DNA of 64,000 nt from Gnetum montanum. Lineage: Eukaryota; Streptophyta; Gnetopsida; Gnetales; Gnetaceae. The translations under genes and the position numbers were made by a program. The stretch is from positions 1 through 64,000 of the forward strand of contig MNCI01008022.1 in assembly GCA_015680685.1 (NCBI GenBank). The letters are read 5' to 3'. The number at the start of each line of letters is the position of its first letter. Positions within the stretch are counted from its first letter, which is position 1. The notes under the pieces were generated by a model. That model ran no database searches. It worked only from the letters and a program-made list of their open reading frames with translations, and was not told the DNA's origin. Below are positions 9,854 to 23,500 of the stretch, piece by piece.

Positions 9854-12639
9854 ATGGTCCCGAAACGTGGACAACAGGAAAGTCCTACTCAAGGTGGAAG
9901 CAAACGACCTAGGAGAGGTGAAGAACAAGTCCTTGTTGGAGAACATGCAAAGCAAGAGGAACAATCATTTAGCATTCATCAAGAAGATCCTACTATTGTA
10001 CAGTTTGGGCAGGTAGAATGAGGAGCTACTGCTGCGCCTGAACAGGGACAACATCTCATGTTGCCCCAAGATTGTGTTCAGGCTATCCACGAAAGGTCCA
10101 CATTCACTAGGGTGATTGTGGAATTAAATTTTGAATCTTTCATAGAGTTCGCTCCTGAGGCTGTTAGGGACCACCTTAAAGGATCTCCCTTATGGCCTAT
10201 CCTCTCTGAAAGTGGTACCTAGGGGAAACGTACCAATTCTGGCACAACAAAGAACAAGGCACCACTGTTAACATTTGTGGTGTGACAGTTGATTTCTCTA
10301 TGCAGGCCATTTCAGAAGTATTAAACCTTCCAAATACAAGGCCCAAGGTTGCTCAGTTGTATACCCATTCAGACCCCGATGTGCGACGAGTTTGGTTGAA
10401 AAGGGCATATGGCAAAGAAGATAAGACGTTTGGGGAGTTGATGATGGAAGAAAGGATTTATTTTAAAATAGGAACTTATCACCTCTTCCCTACAAAGGGC
10501 TTAAAAAGAATTTCAACATATGTAGTAAGAGGATGTGCAGTGCTAATGGGAAAGGTTAATGCTAACCTGCCTCATCTATACTTTACGGAGATCCTGAGGC
10601 AGTTCGAGGAACAAAAGATAGGGAAGATGTCGTTACCCTTCCCTTGCCTTATCAGGAAGCTATGCTAACATGCTAGGATCAAAGGATACACTAATGATGT
10701 CCTTCGAAAAGCCTAAAATGCTCCATATGATGAATTGTTAAAGCTGCCAGCTGCAAGGAAAATCACTGATGAGATGCTGGGACCAAAACAAGAAAAAGAA
10801 CAGATGGTTGGACCAACTGCAACTCAACTTGCAGGACCCAGCCAACTTCCAAGTATGGGACCTAGCCAACAACAAGAAGCAGGGCCTAGCATGGGCCAAG
10901 ATCAACCACCGCTATTGCAAGACTACAGACCATCGATGAGCCATCTTAGGACCATCGTTGAGATGGTCAGTTGGGGAAGTTGTGATGATGCAAATCTCTT
11001 CCATGTCATCAGTGATGTCATATAGCCCATGATTTCTTTAGATTATGCAAGGGGTGAGGTGTCCATCCACACAGGAGGAGGGAAAAGTACTTGGTCACAA
11101 CAGATCTCGGGAAACGCTGCATCCTTCCAAGTGCAATTAGAAACTGGTGAAAGGGCCACAGTGGTGGTCATGAAACACCAAGATGCAGTGGGAGCCGTAG
11201 AAGTGGTCGCAGACCACATTAAAGAATTGTTCAATGTACATGATGTACCACTGGTAGATCTCACAGGAGCACGAGATGCTCAAACTTTGGCCAAAATCTC
11301 AATGACTCTTGTGAAACATGAGGATGCTCTTGATCGATTACTACAAACGGGACAAGTAATGATGTCTCTGTTTGACATCCCTCAAGATGTTACAGCAATT
11401 CAATCAGACCTCATTTCCACTAAGGGGAAGCTGGTCTTGACAAATGTGAGGGCTGAGCATGCTGAAGTAGAGGTTCAAAAATTGCAAGAAAAGCTCGTGG
11501 TCCTACAAGCAGCATAGTAGGACCCTTTGCAATTTGTTCTCGCAGACTAGCTAGACAGTTTCAAAACTGAGCAACTAACCAAGCTACTAATGAAGAATAA
11601 GAAGATGGCAGAAGAAAAAGAGAAGGCTATTTGGGATGCCTCTGCAGCACAGGCGCAAACTCATGTGCATACCAAGGCACTCAAGGCCTTACAAGAGGAA
11701 AACAAGCAGCTTGTTACCAACAACCTTCGATTGACCTCTATGGAGAAGCAAAAGAATGTTCTTGAATAACACTTTCATCAGTTGCGAGAACAATTCATCT
11801 GGGTTAACCAAGACATGAGTCGTTTAGCTAGGGAAAATCAAACCTTCTCAATGGAGGAGGTACGCGCCATTTGCCAAAAGACATCTATCGAAATAAGCAC
11901 GTGGAAAAATGAGGCTAAACAACATGAAAAGCTAAAGAAGCACTTCTAGGACCAGGTGGGGATGTATAAATAGATCCTTGAGAAGGAGATCCATATGGCC
12001 AAGGCCCACATAAACACTATCAGTGCTCAACACACTGACTGGCAGGCCATATTGGACACATATGCATTTGCCCACCAGGCGGAAGTTAAGAACCAGGACC
12101 TGTAGATCCAAGATCTTATAGAATACATGGAGTTGACAAATTTGTAGTATGCCAACCTTACCATGTTAATAGCAAGGCACCTGAGAACAGAGCTCAAGCA
12201 ACATGTAGCTACCACCTACATCAAATATGAAACAAAATTTGTAGAACATAAGAAGATATTGCAAAAATTGGAGATTGCAAATTCTAAACTTGAGGTGGTG
12301 AAGGTGAGCTGCCAAGGATAAAAAGGTGTTGCAACAGATTTGGCTCGATGGCTTGCAGAATTTCAAGAGTACAGAGACAAAGCCAGAGCCTACGAGGAGG
12401 AACAACAAGTGTTTGCAGCTTGGTATGTCAAGGCAAATCAAATGTTTCCACAACTACCCTGCCCATGGGAAGTGCTAACTTCATCAAACATTGGAACATT
12501 AGCATAGACGGCACAAGACCCCCAAACTGAAGAGAAGAAACTCCAGGCCATACTTCAACACCATCAAGTCCCAAGACCTGGAGCACAAGACAAGGGGAAA
12601 GCACCTATGGAGGAGCCACCGCCACCAGGAACTACATGA
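9854..12639 (+). pseudogene. ORF2 of element B: unknown coiled-coil protein with a plant-transposon-like domain
   Basis: The start ATG at 9854 (MVPKRGQQ) is chosen because element C has an ATG at the same aligned place (MAPKCGQQ); the end is PPPPGTT-stop at 12637-12639. About 925 codons, with stops and frameshifts. Order: a basic KRPRR patch near residue 20 that could be a nuclear signal; a domain (NFESFIEFAPEAVRD, then ICGVTVDFS, ISEVLNLPN, LFPTKGLKRISTYVVRG, LPHLYFTEILRQFEE) that resembles the 'putative plant transposon protein' family (Transposase_32 type) in style; a GPSQ/QQ linker; a middle domain (10930-11510); a long heptad-rich coiled coil (11400-12450); a Pro-rich tail. No catalytic motif recognised and function unknown. 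The domain name is from memory of the family pattern. Confidence 0.65.
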
Positions 12640-12821
12640 GTTCCACCAATTTTGTAGCTATAGGATTTCCTTTTGCATTCTTTGTGTGGTGTCTCAATTT
12701 TGTTATGATTCCACACTACAGCATAAACCCATTCTCACTATTCAATAATCCCGTACCTATCCATTGTGTAATCAATGGAGCTTGTCCTCACTGTAACTCG
12801 AGGACGAGTTTTCATTCAGTC

Positions 12822-12831
12822 GTGGGGGGTA
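12822..12831 (+). other. Polypurine tract of element B
   Basis: GTGGGGGGTA directly before the 3' LTR TGATGAG. The preceding bases (TTTTCATTCAGTC) are also shared with element C. It would prime plus-strand DNA synthesis. Confidence 0.75.
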
Positions 12832-13616
12832 TGATGAGTCGCCATTTTAGTTAACCACGATATCACACATGTGAACAGCCTATCTCCTCATCTATAAATA
12901 AGAGGTAGACAATTCCGATAGGCAAGTTTTTGGTAAGTTTAAGTGTTTTAGTTTTTAGTAGTTCTTTTTCTCAACCCTTTCCTTCAATGTATGCCCACAG
13001 TGTGGTGATTGTAATTGTACAACATCCTTATTTGAGTGTGACGTACTTGGACATGCACATGACCAGAAATAAAGATCGAGATTACTTCATCATTGCAACA
13101 TTCACTTAGTTTAATTATTTATTTACTTGTTATTTACTACTATCTTAGTTAATATCTCTTCATCCTAAACTCCTGTTAACGTGGAATGAGTATGACTTGA
13201 TCACAAGCATCTAACTGTGACTACTTGGTAACCTAGTAGCATACCTAGGATCTGCGCTTGGTAATCCCAGTGTAGTCATGCACGAGGTCCAAGATGTGTA
13301 TGGATGATTGAGGAACGGATACTCATCGCACTTAGGCTAGCTTAGATTCTCTCTCACCCTTTCTCTCTTAGCTTAGTTAATATTACCTTCCATTGTCTTC
13401 AGGAGTAGCATTAGCATAGAAACACATCATACACCTCACTCTGGACTAAACCATACGTGACAAAGTTAACACTAGTCCAAATGGGAAGACAACGAACTGC
13501 GACCTAAGGATAACTGTCTAGATATCACAACTAGTTCGTCTGCAGAGTTCGACCGAATCATGCGTGAAACGCTCGTATTCGTATGGTTGAGTGTAGGGGT
13601 ACCTCGCCACTCATCA
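12832..13616 (+). repeat. 3' LTR of element B
   Basis: 785 bp, pairing with 4998-5800. About 18 bp of the GATATCGC array are missing and the rest of the array has decayed; the TATA box remains at 12893-12900. By eye the last 335 bp differ from the 5' LTR at only about five bases, while the first 450 bp differ at roughly thirty. Confidence 0.9.
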
Positions 13617-13621
13617 AATGT

Positions 13622-14600
13622 CAACCTTGTGATGTCCTTTAAATTTTCTTTGCTTATTATCAACATTTTTTTAGGGTTCAACACCCATATGCCTTAGCTA
13701 TGCTTAATCATACATTTTGAGTCACTATAAGCAAGTTTGGGAAGACAATGACTTGAAATCCATGGATATTACTCATAGACGTATAACCTATTCCTTTCAC
13801 AAAATTTGATCAAGTATACTACTTACACTCAGATTTCCATGTTTAAGTGTTAGAATGACTTGACACTCATCATCTACAATTGTTGATTGTGAAAATTTTC
13901 CTTTGATTTAATATATTATGAGTGAAAAAAGTTTTGATGGTGACTTTCCAGTTATTTAAAGGAAACTATTTTGATTAAGTCATGGAGAGTAAGATTAAAG
14001 TAAATACAAAAGATAGTTCCTAATCAATGTTAAGATTGTATGTTATTAGTAAGCTTAACATTGCTTCAAATGCATCAATTTGTGATTCATCATTGAAGTT
14101 TGACAATGATAATTATGATGGAGAATTTAAGGCTATGATGGGTAATAGTGATAAATAGTAGTTAGGAAAGGTGTATCTATTGGAAGGAACATGACACTCT
14201 TCTTGAGAGTATTAGATCTTAGAAATGGTTCTATCATATGAGTATGTGTGCAATAAAGAAAAGATAGAGAAGAATGACGTTATGATGAAAACAATCGAAA
14301 GATTATTTACTTTTGTGTTAATATTGCTAAATTGTTATTAAAATTGTTTTATGTAATATCAAATTGAGTATTATAATCAATGACTTATCTAATAGAATAA
14401 AATTTGATTAATGTAGACACACTGAGTCATATTTGCATGGTGAGTATCTCAACTATCAAATTTTAAATTTTTTTAATACATAAGTTTGCGTTAAGTTGTT
14501 TTCAAATTTATTTTGGATGTTAATTTCTTAATAATAGTTATGTCAATACCCATTTATACTTTGTTGAGGGGTTGGTAAAAAATTATGATTTATACAAATG
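13622..14600. other. Intergenic AT-rich DNA, no gene recognised
   Basis: No convincing coding sequence. A stretch near 14040-14270 faintly recalls the pre-integrase part of a copia polyprotein in broken frames, but too weakly to call. Confidence 0.4.
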
Positions 14601-14830
14601 ATATATGCCTCAAGTGGTCGACTCGTTGTCTTGTTAAGCAAGAGGTTGCCAATTCAAGTCACACTTAAGACAGTGCTATATACCTCAAATAACTTAGCAT
14701 TTCCCATCAAAATCGAACCCAAGATACATAACTTAGCATTGCCTACCAGAATTGAATGCTTGACCTGGAGCTTTCAAATCGAAAGTCTTACCACTAGGCA
14801 AACACCTCATTGTTATACCTCAATAATTCT
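14601..14830. repeat. Two tRNA-derived SINE heads in opposite orientation
   Basis: 14605-14670 (plus) has CTCAAGTGG and a box-B-like GGTTGCCAATTCAAGTC, shared with a minus-strand copy at 39225-39330. 14730-14815 (minus) reads TGCCTAGTGGTAAGA (box A) and GCATTCAATTC (box B), like the copies in RABC introns 4 and 5. Confidence 0.5.
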
Positions 14831-15597
14831 TCTAATGTGTCTTATTGGCTCTATGTCTTGAGGTGTACCTACAAGTCAAATTATTTTGGGTTTCAACACC
14901 CCCCAAAAAATTATGATTTATGAATACTTGTAGAAGTAATGGATAGAAAATTTTCTATGTTGAGCTCATTGATATCCAAATGGAATTTGATAACTCTAAG
15001 CTTGAGGTGTGGACAATTTCTAAATAGCTTGAATTTTCCTTCTTTCAAGTTGCAAAAAGTGATTAAATGTCTTGTAGTGTTGAAATTTGAAGAAATGAAA
15101 CTAAAACTGAAATTAAAGTTTTATTGCATCTAAAGACCCAAAAGATATATAGGATAAGCGTTACATTCCAACTTTATTAAAAATCACTCTCCAACAAAAG
15201 ATTTCTGATACACCATCCAAACTTTCAATTAAATTACAGAAATAACTTTGTTTGAAATACATTTTTAGAGTAATCATCGTTTAAAAACACTTTTGGGCAC
15301 CCAAAGCATAATCCATCCGTAAAATTGAACCAATGGTAAGAGGTCTACGGAGGAACGAAAAAGAAAGAGAAAAGCAAAAGAAAAAGCAAAAAGGTTTGAT
15401 TCGACAAGCCAGCAAAGATGAACATGGCATTGAAGTTAAGTTTTGTCGGCGTGCGTATTCTGTGGAAGAAAGCACATCTCAAGAAATTCCTTACTCAATA
15501 GAATCAAATTTCATCTTTTTAAGGGCGAATATTTTTGCTGACATTTATCATCTTTAATAGTCTCTTCAATTTCAATTGTTAACCAATACAGCACACC
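14831..15597. other. Upstream flank of RABC
   Basis: No gene recognised. 15340-15400 is purine-rich (Lys/Arg/Gln codons) and could be leader or chance. The promoter probably lies at the right edge; TATATAA at 15600-15606 is a possible TATA box. Confidence 0.3.
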
Positions 15598-15619
15598 TGT
15601 ATATAATTCAGGCGAATAT

Positions 15620-15829
15620 GCTCATCTGTATTTTGCGTTTAAGAATTTCGTGTCAACCTCCTGTGGGAAAAGCATCGGCTGAATGTTGCGTGATAGTTAT
15701 TATAATGGCATATGAAACTTCATCCGGATTTTTTTCGAGGTGTACCCACAATTCCTTTCAATCCATAACAAATTGCAACTGTGCTGTTGCAGTGCAGCTT
15801 CTTCATAATCTAATCGGCCTCAGTCTCAG
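15620..15829 (+). other. Putative 5' non-coding exon of RABC
   Basis: CTCAG/GTATGT at 15829/15830 is a strong donor, and a matching acceptor (TATGTTTTCCAG) lies at 17382, so a 1.55-kb leader intron is plausible. The exon's left edge is a guess from the possible TATA box at 15600. No transcript evidence. Confidence 0.35.
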
Positions 15830-17382
15830 GTATGTGCTACAGCTTAGACAATTATCAATGTTTCTATCTTTTCTAACCTCAAATTGATAAAAGAAGTTTG
15901 TCTTGCTGCATCAGAGAATTCTTACTACTGCTTCTACGACTGACACTATTATCAATTAGTTGTTCCCTTGTTCACTGTTGCAATTTTCAGAGTAGAAGTC
16001 ATAGATTTGCAATTATGTAAATATCATTACCAGTGGGTTCAAAATTGAAGGTTATTCTAATTATTTTTCAATTTGAAGACTAACTCTAAGGGTACAGTTT
16101 TCTACACGAAGGGCAGGTTATTGATTTATGTTTAGAAGTTTTAAGATTGTTTGAATGTTTAAGAGCAGGAAAACTTTTGTAGGAGTCATTTGAGGGTAGA
16201 TATTATCAGGTGTTCTTTATGTTTCATTTTTTATCCCGTGTTGCTACGAAAGACAAATATTGAAACTCAAGTTTTCTAGGATACAGGTTTCAATTTTTTT
16301 TTTCAATTATTCATAAATGTACATTACTATAAAGTTGTTAGAATGATCAAACTTTAGTGAATAGGGAAGATGAAAAGCAAAATTGGGAAATATTTTAACT
16401 TGATTATAGATAACTACTTTTAATTAATGATGTAGTTTGATTATAAAGTTAGTGTCGATACCTTCGTTAGGAAAGTATTCTAGAAAGAAGCAGTGACAGT
16501 GACAATGATTTATCAAGATAAATGTATACTTTCAAATAGAATGATGTTACATTGTGTGACATGTCTTTAGGTTTTTGAATATCCATGTACGTTTTTTTGG
16601 AACTTAGGTCTTGATTTTTCAAGCATGATGTTCCTTTGGTGACACTTCCTTTAGGTAGGGAAGTTTCAATGAAAGAATCAATATTCAAATTGACGTTCAG
16701 TGACATATAATCCATGTTTAAATTTATACATGAAATTGTTTTAAAAACAGTGTTCTTAAAACTACCTATAATGGGTTTTGATTAAGTATTTGATGTATAT
16801 TCCCACCTTTATTTAGATTAGAAAATTTTTAATATATAAATTTTTCTTCAGAAAGCATTTTACATAATCATGACCATCTTTTTTCTTCTCGTTGTCATCA
16901 TTACATAATTCTGCAGCATCTATTCAGAAACACTTTCAGATATTAGAAGAGTTACTGTGTAAGATATAATGATTATATCTCAAAAGAAGCTCTTCTTTTC
17001 TGAATCACCTCTGTAATGGGCCTTGGCTGAAGAATGTGAATAGATCTTGATTGTAAAGGATTTTCAAAGATTACAAGTTCCGTTTTGTGAAATTTGTGCA
17101 TTATCTGCCAAATCCATCTTTCACAAAAGCTAGAGAGTTATAAAATTGTTTCAAACTAGAACGTCTGTTGAATGAAAAATTCATCCATATTACTTTATCT
17201 AGTTTTTTATGTACATTATATGACTAGTTTTTAGTCTGCTGAGATGTTTCCTTTTTGGATGTTACATTCATGTCTGATTTATGTGTGTGTTTTATTATTA
17301 TTTTTTGGTAATTTCACACTTCAAACATTGCTTAATTTTTGCTTCTTTCATGATAAAAAATTTTATTTGATATGTTTTCCAG
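15830..17382 (+). other. Putative leader intron of RABC
   Basis: AT-rich, bounded by GTATGT and a T-rich TTCCAG acceptor. No gene or recognised repeat inside. Confidence 0.3.
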
Positions 17383-17515
17383 GTTAGCATTGGCTGCATG
17401 TTATATCGAATGTGTTGCTAGCCTTATCAGATACTGGACATATTATATAAACATCCATCTTTGCAAGCAACAAGTAGCAGGGAAGCTAAATATCACACTA
17501 TAAATCCCGGTGGCT

Positions 17516-20500
17516 ATGGCTCAATGGGTATCTTCAACCAGTCAAGACACTTTTGATTATGAATTCAAATTATTATTAATTGGTGACAGCGGAGTAGGCA
17601 AGAGCAGCTTGCTACTACGTTTTACTTCTAATGCTTTTGATGATCTTCCTCCAACTATAGGTATGTAACTCTCTAATGTTGACATATTCTAGATTTTTTA
17701 ACATTTCTACATCTGATGTTTCTCTTCTCCTATCACTTATTCTAAAGATGTTATGAATTTCGTTAAACCTGCATGTTTTTATTTATGATATATCAGTGTT
17801 AAATGAATTTTAGTGGATTTTTAACTTTGACGGATACAAGGAATCTTGTAATTAGTTTTAGGCTCGGTAATTTAGCTGTTGTCATATGGTTCTCTTATTC
17901 GGCAAGTATTTGTTTTTAAACAGAGTTTATGTTTAAGCAAAAGTTGTTTGCAGGTTTCAGGTAATGCTCATCTGATTTAAAATGTGATTAAGTTGAAGAT
18001 AGTTTATTTTTGCAATGTCCTCCCTTAGGGCATCAATTTATTTATATGTATCTTAAGATTTTGGATGACCCAGCAGTGATCACCAGAGAATTATGGGCTG
18101 AAGTAATATAATTGTATGTACTTATGTGATAGTCCAGTCCAAGGATTGCAACCTTTGATGCTCCTAAACATTGAATTAATATGAAAATAATTCCAAATAA
18201 GCAAATGGCTGTGGATGGCTTGCCATCTTCAGTAACCATTAGATAGTTAGGCTGTAGAAACTTTGTCACAATAGCATTCCTGTATGCTTCATATTATTGA
18301 AGTAAACAGTCCTTTGCATTTTGGAAGTTGTTCAGGAAACATTGTTTTTTGCACATTTACTATAAGTGAATGTGATGGATTCTCTTGTTTAATATTACAT
18401 TATGATCATCATTATCATTCTAGCCTTATTCCAACAAAATTAGGTTGTTTCATGTTACTTCATGATGACATGTAAAATATCTGCAGATTCAGCAGAGATT
18501 TCATGTCCAATGACAATGCTCTTTTATGTTAAAAAAATGTTCTGTTTTCACTGAAATGACTGCAGGCATTGATTTTCGGCTAAGAAAAATGAGCATAGCT
18601 GGGAAAAGGATCAAGCTTGCAATCTGGGATACAGGTATCAGACAATACCAAAAATATTTCTGCTGCTTGAGAAAGGTTAACAATAAATTTAGTGATTTAT
18701 AAAGCAGTACATAGAATTTATAAGACCAGTGAAAATGGTTTATCATAAAAATATGATTTGAATTTTTAAAATATTGATTTTACACACTGTTGACAGACAT
18801 GCTATATGTTCATTTCATTAAACAGTACATCTAAAATTTTCAAAAAATTGTAAATGCATTGAAAACGAGACATCAAGTTTGAATTTTACTTTAAAAATTG
18901 TTTGTGGTAGCTATCATTTGTATTTTAATTAAATATGATGGCCTTCCAATATTGTGTTGTCTCCATATAGCATGCCACATAGGGTTCAAATAAAGCTCAG
19001 TACCACATGTGGTCTTGTTTTGGCCAATTTTAAGTTGTTCATGTTACAATTTCCAGATCCCTAGAAATTACTTATTCTTTGTATTTAATATGCATTTCTC
19101 ATCTACAATTCCATGATGCCATTTAAATTAAATTTATCCAAAAATCTATCCAGTTTATTCATTAACAAAAGCTATGTTATATTAATTAAATATCCAAATA
19201 GTATGTATACTATATTAACTGACATATATGTAGGCTTAAACTTCAAAGCAAATTTGTTTGTTTCTATGTATGTTATGAAAAAGAAATTTATTATTTTGCA
19301 TGGATGTCTGTAGAAGCTTTAATTGTATTCATTTTTGGAAGTAGGAGTACTTGCCATCATCAAGCAGTTGATTTCAAAATGTTTGACCTTTACTATGAGA
19401 TAAAGATTTTTCTTTTTTTAATTTTTGAAGCTGGCCAAGAAAGGTTTAGAACTATGACCAGTGCATTCTACCGAGGAGCGCATGGAGTTATTCTCGGTAT
19501 GTGGATGCTTTATTATTTTGATGATTGGTAGTTTTTTCTGCATATTTGTTTCCTAATTTTATTTATTTGTACAAAATATTGGCTTATTCATGGGAGGTTT
19601 CTGTAGAAGGTTTACTGTTTGATATAAGATTTTGTTAAATTCTTTAGATAACAAGCATTATGCATTAGTAGTTTTCTTGTGAAGTTATGAACATCTTATT
19701 TTCATTCCCGTATTGTCTTTTTTTTTCCCGAACAGGTGACAAAAAGCCTATTAATGGGACTGAAACTGACGGGTTTTATTACATCCATGTTGAGATTAGG
19801 GATTTGTTGGACAGAGTTCTGTTTGAGCTAATATCTATGGCTCCATGTCTGTATATCTCAGAATAACCCACTCAACCTGTGACTTCTAAGATGCAAGTTG
19901 GAAGCCTTAATAATCAAAATGTGAAATACCATAAAAAATTATTTGGGATCATAGAGATCAATCAAGGATCATTATCAAGGTCTTATTACATTACATCCAA
20001 TTCAAGGAAAAACAATAAAAATTAAGTTATCATCCTTATGATAGCTTCTAATTTTGCTAGTTTCAAAAAGTTTAGCAGTTGAATCCATTCTGGAAGCTAT
20101 GTTATCTTTTCTAACCTTTTGTGGCAAACCATCATGTTTTCTCTACCATGATTTTAGTGAATCTCAAAATTTACTACTTTCCTTTCTAAATTTCAATGAT
20201 AACATGTATTAGCAATGCTCTATAAATTTTATTAGTGCAAAATGTACCAAGTCTTGTAAAATTATTAGCATTATAAAATGCTGATCTGTAGCTGTTTAAA
20301 GTTTATTAGGTGTGATCAATTACAAATATAATTATCATCCTTGCCTGTTTTTTCTCTTTCTTTTTAAAATTTATCTATAATTATGTGATTGGCTTGTATT
20401 TAAAATATCATATTCCTCTACTACCTTATACAATCGTTTACTTTTCTATTACTAAACGTCTAAACCTCACCAAGATGAAATTTCTTGTAATCCTTTTTCA

Positions 20501-23500
20501 TCTACGCATATTTTCAAGTCTCTTCCATATTGCTGAAGTACTAAGCATATGTAAGGTCTTTTGTTACATGTGAATACTTTGTTTTCATTACTTTCATCCA
20601 CATCATTCCTTATTATCCATATTTCTCTGTACTAGCTTTTGGAAAAGTGCCATATTTTAATAATTCAATTTTTAAGTTTAAATTCATTGCATTCTCATAG
20701 TAATAGACTTTTTCCTGGCAGAGTAGGTGAAATTGTTTTCTATTGTTTTCCATTTTTAAGATCTTGCCAGAGAAATTCTTGCTCTAATTTTTCATATATT
20801 GCATCTATTGTTGCAGATTGAAGGTAGCTTTGACTTAATTCCAATCTACCAACCATAAAAAGAAGCTTAACACAGCAGCCTAGCACTCTTTGAGCTACTT
20901 TTTCAAAAATTTTACTCTATAATTCTTTTTGGCTGAAAGGCCAACTATCAATCATAGATCAGTAACACTAAATAATATTTCATCCATAACGCTTCACAAA
21001 GAGCCTATCGTTAACACTAAATAATATTTCATCCATAATGCCAACATATTTGCTCTAAGCAAATCCATGGCTTCTATGTATATGTCTTTGTATTGCAATG
21101 CATAATGAATAAAATTCAGAAGGACAAAGGGAGCATGCATGAAAAACAACAATCCATAAGAATTTAGAAATATTTTGCAGCACAAGATTTATTACCAAAC
21201 TTGAAATTAGTTATCCTTCTCACCATGCAATTGCAATGATCTAACCAAAATTGTTATGAAATATTTGCAAAAATGGCAACTTGGATAATTTTCAATACAA
21301 TACATGATCACCACTTGGAGTGATGGTAGGGTGCTTGTTTTTCAAGTCATAAGACCTGGGTTTGAGCTTGGATGCAACCACTCAAAAGAGATTAGGCTTT
21401 TGCTCATTCACCACCCTCTTAGAACCCTGCCTTGGTAGGATGAACATTGAGATTTTGGGTGATGATTGTTTGCATGAACTAAAATTAATCTCTGTTTTTG
21501 CAAGATTCTCTTGGCCAAATTATAGAGACATACTATAAATATATAACTAAGCTAGATTTTATTCCTACCAAGAAATAATTATACACGAAGTATTATAAGT
21601 AAATAAATTGATTTTTTGAAAATTAACTTTTAAGCTTGAAAGTTTAGCAAAATTATCTAATCCCTCTTTAAGATTTTAGATTTGTCTTTGTTTAGCCTCC
21701 AATAAGACATCTTAAATGTTGGTGCCATTTCTTTAATATATCTTTTATAAATTTTCTCCTTAATCGACGATTCTAAAACTTGAACAAGCCAGAACGAGAA
21801 GAAAACGGTTAGATAATATCTTTCTATCATAATCCATTTTAACAGTAGAATCTTCCTTGGACTGCTGTCATTGGCTAAAATTAGAAAAGATAGACCAGCA
21901 TAACATTCCTTAGGCATCAATTGCCAGTGAAGAGAAAACCCAAATGTATGTAATATAAATGTTGGCAACCAGAGGCCGTCAAGATGAAAAACACATATCT
22001 TGAGTGAAATACTTACGTGTTTTCAATAATTATCTATGCTGTACTTAACCACTCAATGTACACCAATGATCCAGCTATCTCATGACATTCTAAATCCAGC
22101 TTATGTACTGTTTTAATGGCTGAACAGGTCTTCCCTCCTAGTGTGTAAGAATTTGATTACTGGAAGGTAAAGCATTTGATTCTCTTTGCAAAATATATCA
22201 ATGGTTTGTTTAAATGAAAAACAAGAACAAATTGTGTTTGGTTGACTTCTCGTATCATGATAAGTGTCCCCTCTCCACCTTTATTAACAGGTGGTCCCTA
22301 TCAGTCTCTTTCTTAGTAAATATATATCTTTTTCGAAAGTACATGCATTGCTAAACTTTGTAAATGATATCACTATATGGTTCATCATTCAGGCAAACTG
22401 GCCCAAAAATCCATGAACCATGATCACAGGCCTGGCTTAAATTAAGTTTATGTCTAAGAAAAATCTTCAATGAGATACTGTAAATTGTGTTGAAGCTAGG
22501 AAAGGATAAGTACAGTTATGAAACATACCCTTTAAAAAAATTGAATTTGATTATGTTTCTGACCTTTATGTACATGGGTTGATGAGATAGCATGTTGAAC
22601 TATAAGATAAATAGACACTTGAGTATTATATTAAGTTTCAGAAACTTATATTAATTTACTTTCTTGATCATAAAATTCTCTTCTTTCTTACGGTGAATAC
22701 TTAAAGACGGCATTTCCTTAATTTTCCCTACTGATCTTATTTTACGAAATCCATGAAAACTGTCCCAGATCACAAAGATATTGCATGTAGCCAGTTGTTT
22801 TACTTTTTTAATTTTCATAGCAAAATGACTTAATTTTAGCATGTTTATTGGAGCTTCTACAATCCTTTGATGGAATTTAAAGGAAACTTTGCAATTTTCT
22901 AAGCAACTTTGTTTAGCTAGGGGTCTTCCAAACTCTCTCATAAAAATAACATTAGAAAAAATCTTGTCCAGTGCACTGTTTTCATAATGGTTCAGCAAGT
23001 ACTTATTGGAATCAAATTGTGTATTAGAATTGCAGCAAACATGCTTTATTCAACTATCTGGATAACTGACCAGCATCCTTCAAATGAAATTATTGTAGAT
23101 ACACGTTTCATATTTGTTGGATCTAGATGAAAAGATAATGTGTAAAATCATCATTGTTAAACTTCAAACTATTGTAATTATTTGTTTTGTAATGACTTTT
23201 AATGGAAGATTGTGACTTTTAAGTCAAACATTGTAACTCTACAAAATAAATATTGTATGAGAGGTATTACGAGAAAGAAAAAAATTAAAAAATAAGGAGA
23301 AACAACAAAAAAAGAGAAGGAAAATGGAACACCATCTATAGACAAGGAACAGTTCAGAGAGAAGCTAAACCATGGATTCTTAACCATCTATGTGCACCAC
23401 AATCTAAATAGATCAAAAATAACAAAAGACCATAAGATCACTGTAAACCAAAATGTTGAAGATGACAATACAAAGCATCTTAACATGAAGTAAAGGTACT

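Larger units (their letters stand above)
4998..13616 (+). mobile_element. Element B: complete LTR element of an Athila-like, pol-less family
   Basis: An 8,619-bp element bounded by TGATGAGT...ACTCATCA LTRs and flanked by a perfect 5-bp target duplication, AATGT at 4993-4997 and 13617-13621. Order: 5' LTR, primer site, gag, conserved non-coding block, internal array plus TATA, ORF2, polypurine tract, 3' LTR. No RT, RNase H, integrase or protease motifs were found in the 7.0-kb interior, so the copy looks non-autonomous and was probably mobilised by proteins from elsewhere. Gag places it near Athila. Element C has the same structure, so lack of pol is a family trait and not a private deletion. 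Confidence 0.85.

Noticed and set aside
9834-10016. ATG at 9834 as start of ORF2 in element B
   Set aside because: It is in another frame; the ATG at 9854 aligns with the start in element C.
14040-14290. Possible copia pre-integrase fragment
   Set aside because: Resemblance too weak and in broken frames; no neighbouring copia domains.
15333-15557. Lys/Arg-rich 74-codon frame upstream of RABC
   Set aside because: Low complexity, no homology pattern and no gene context.
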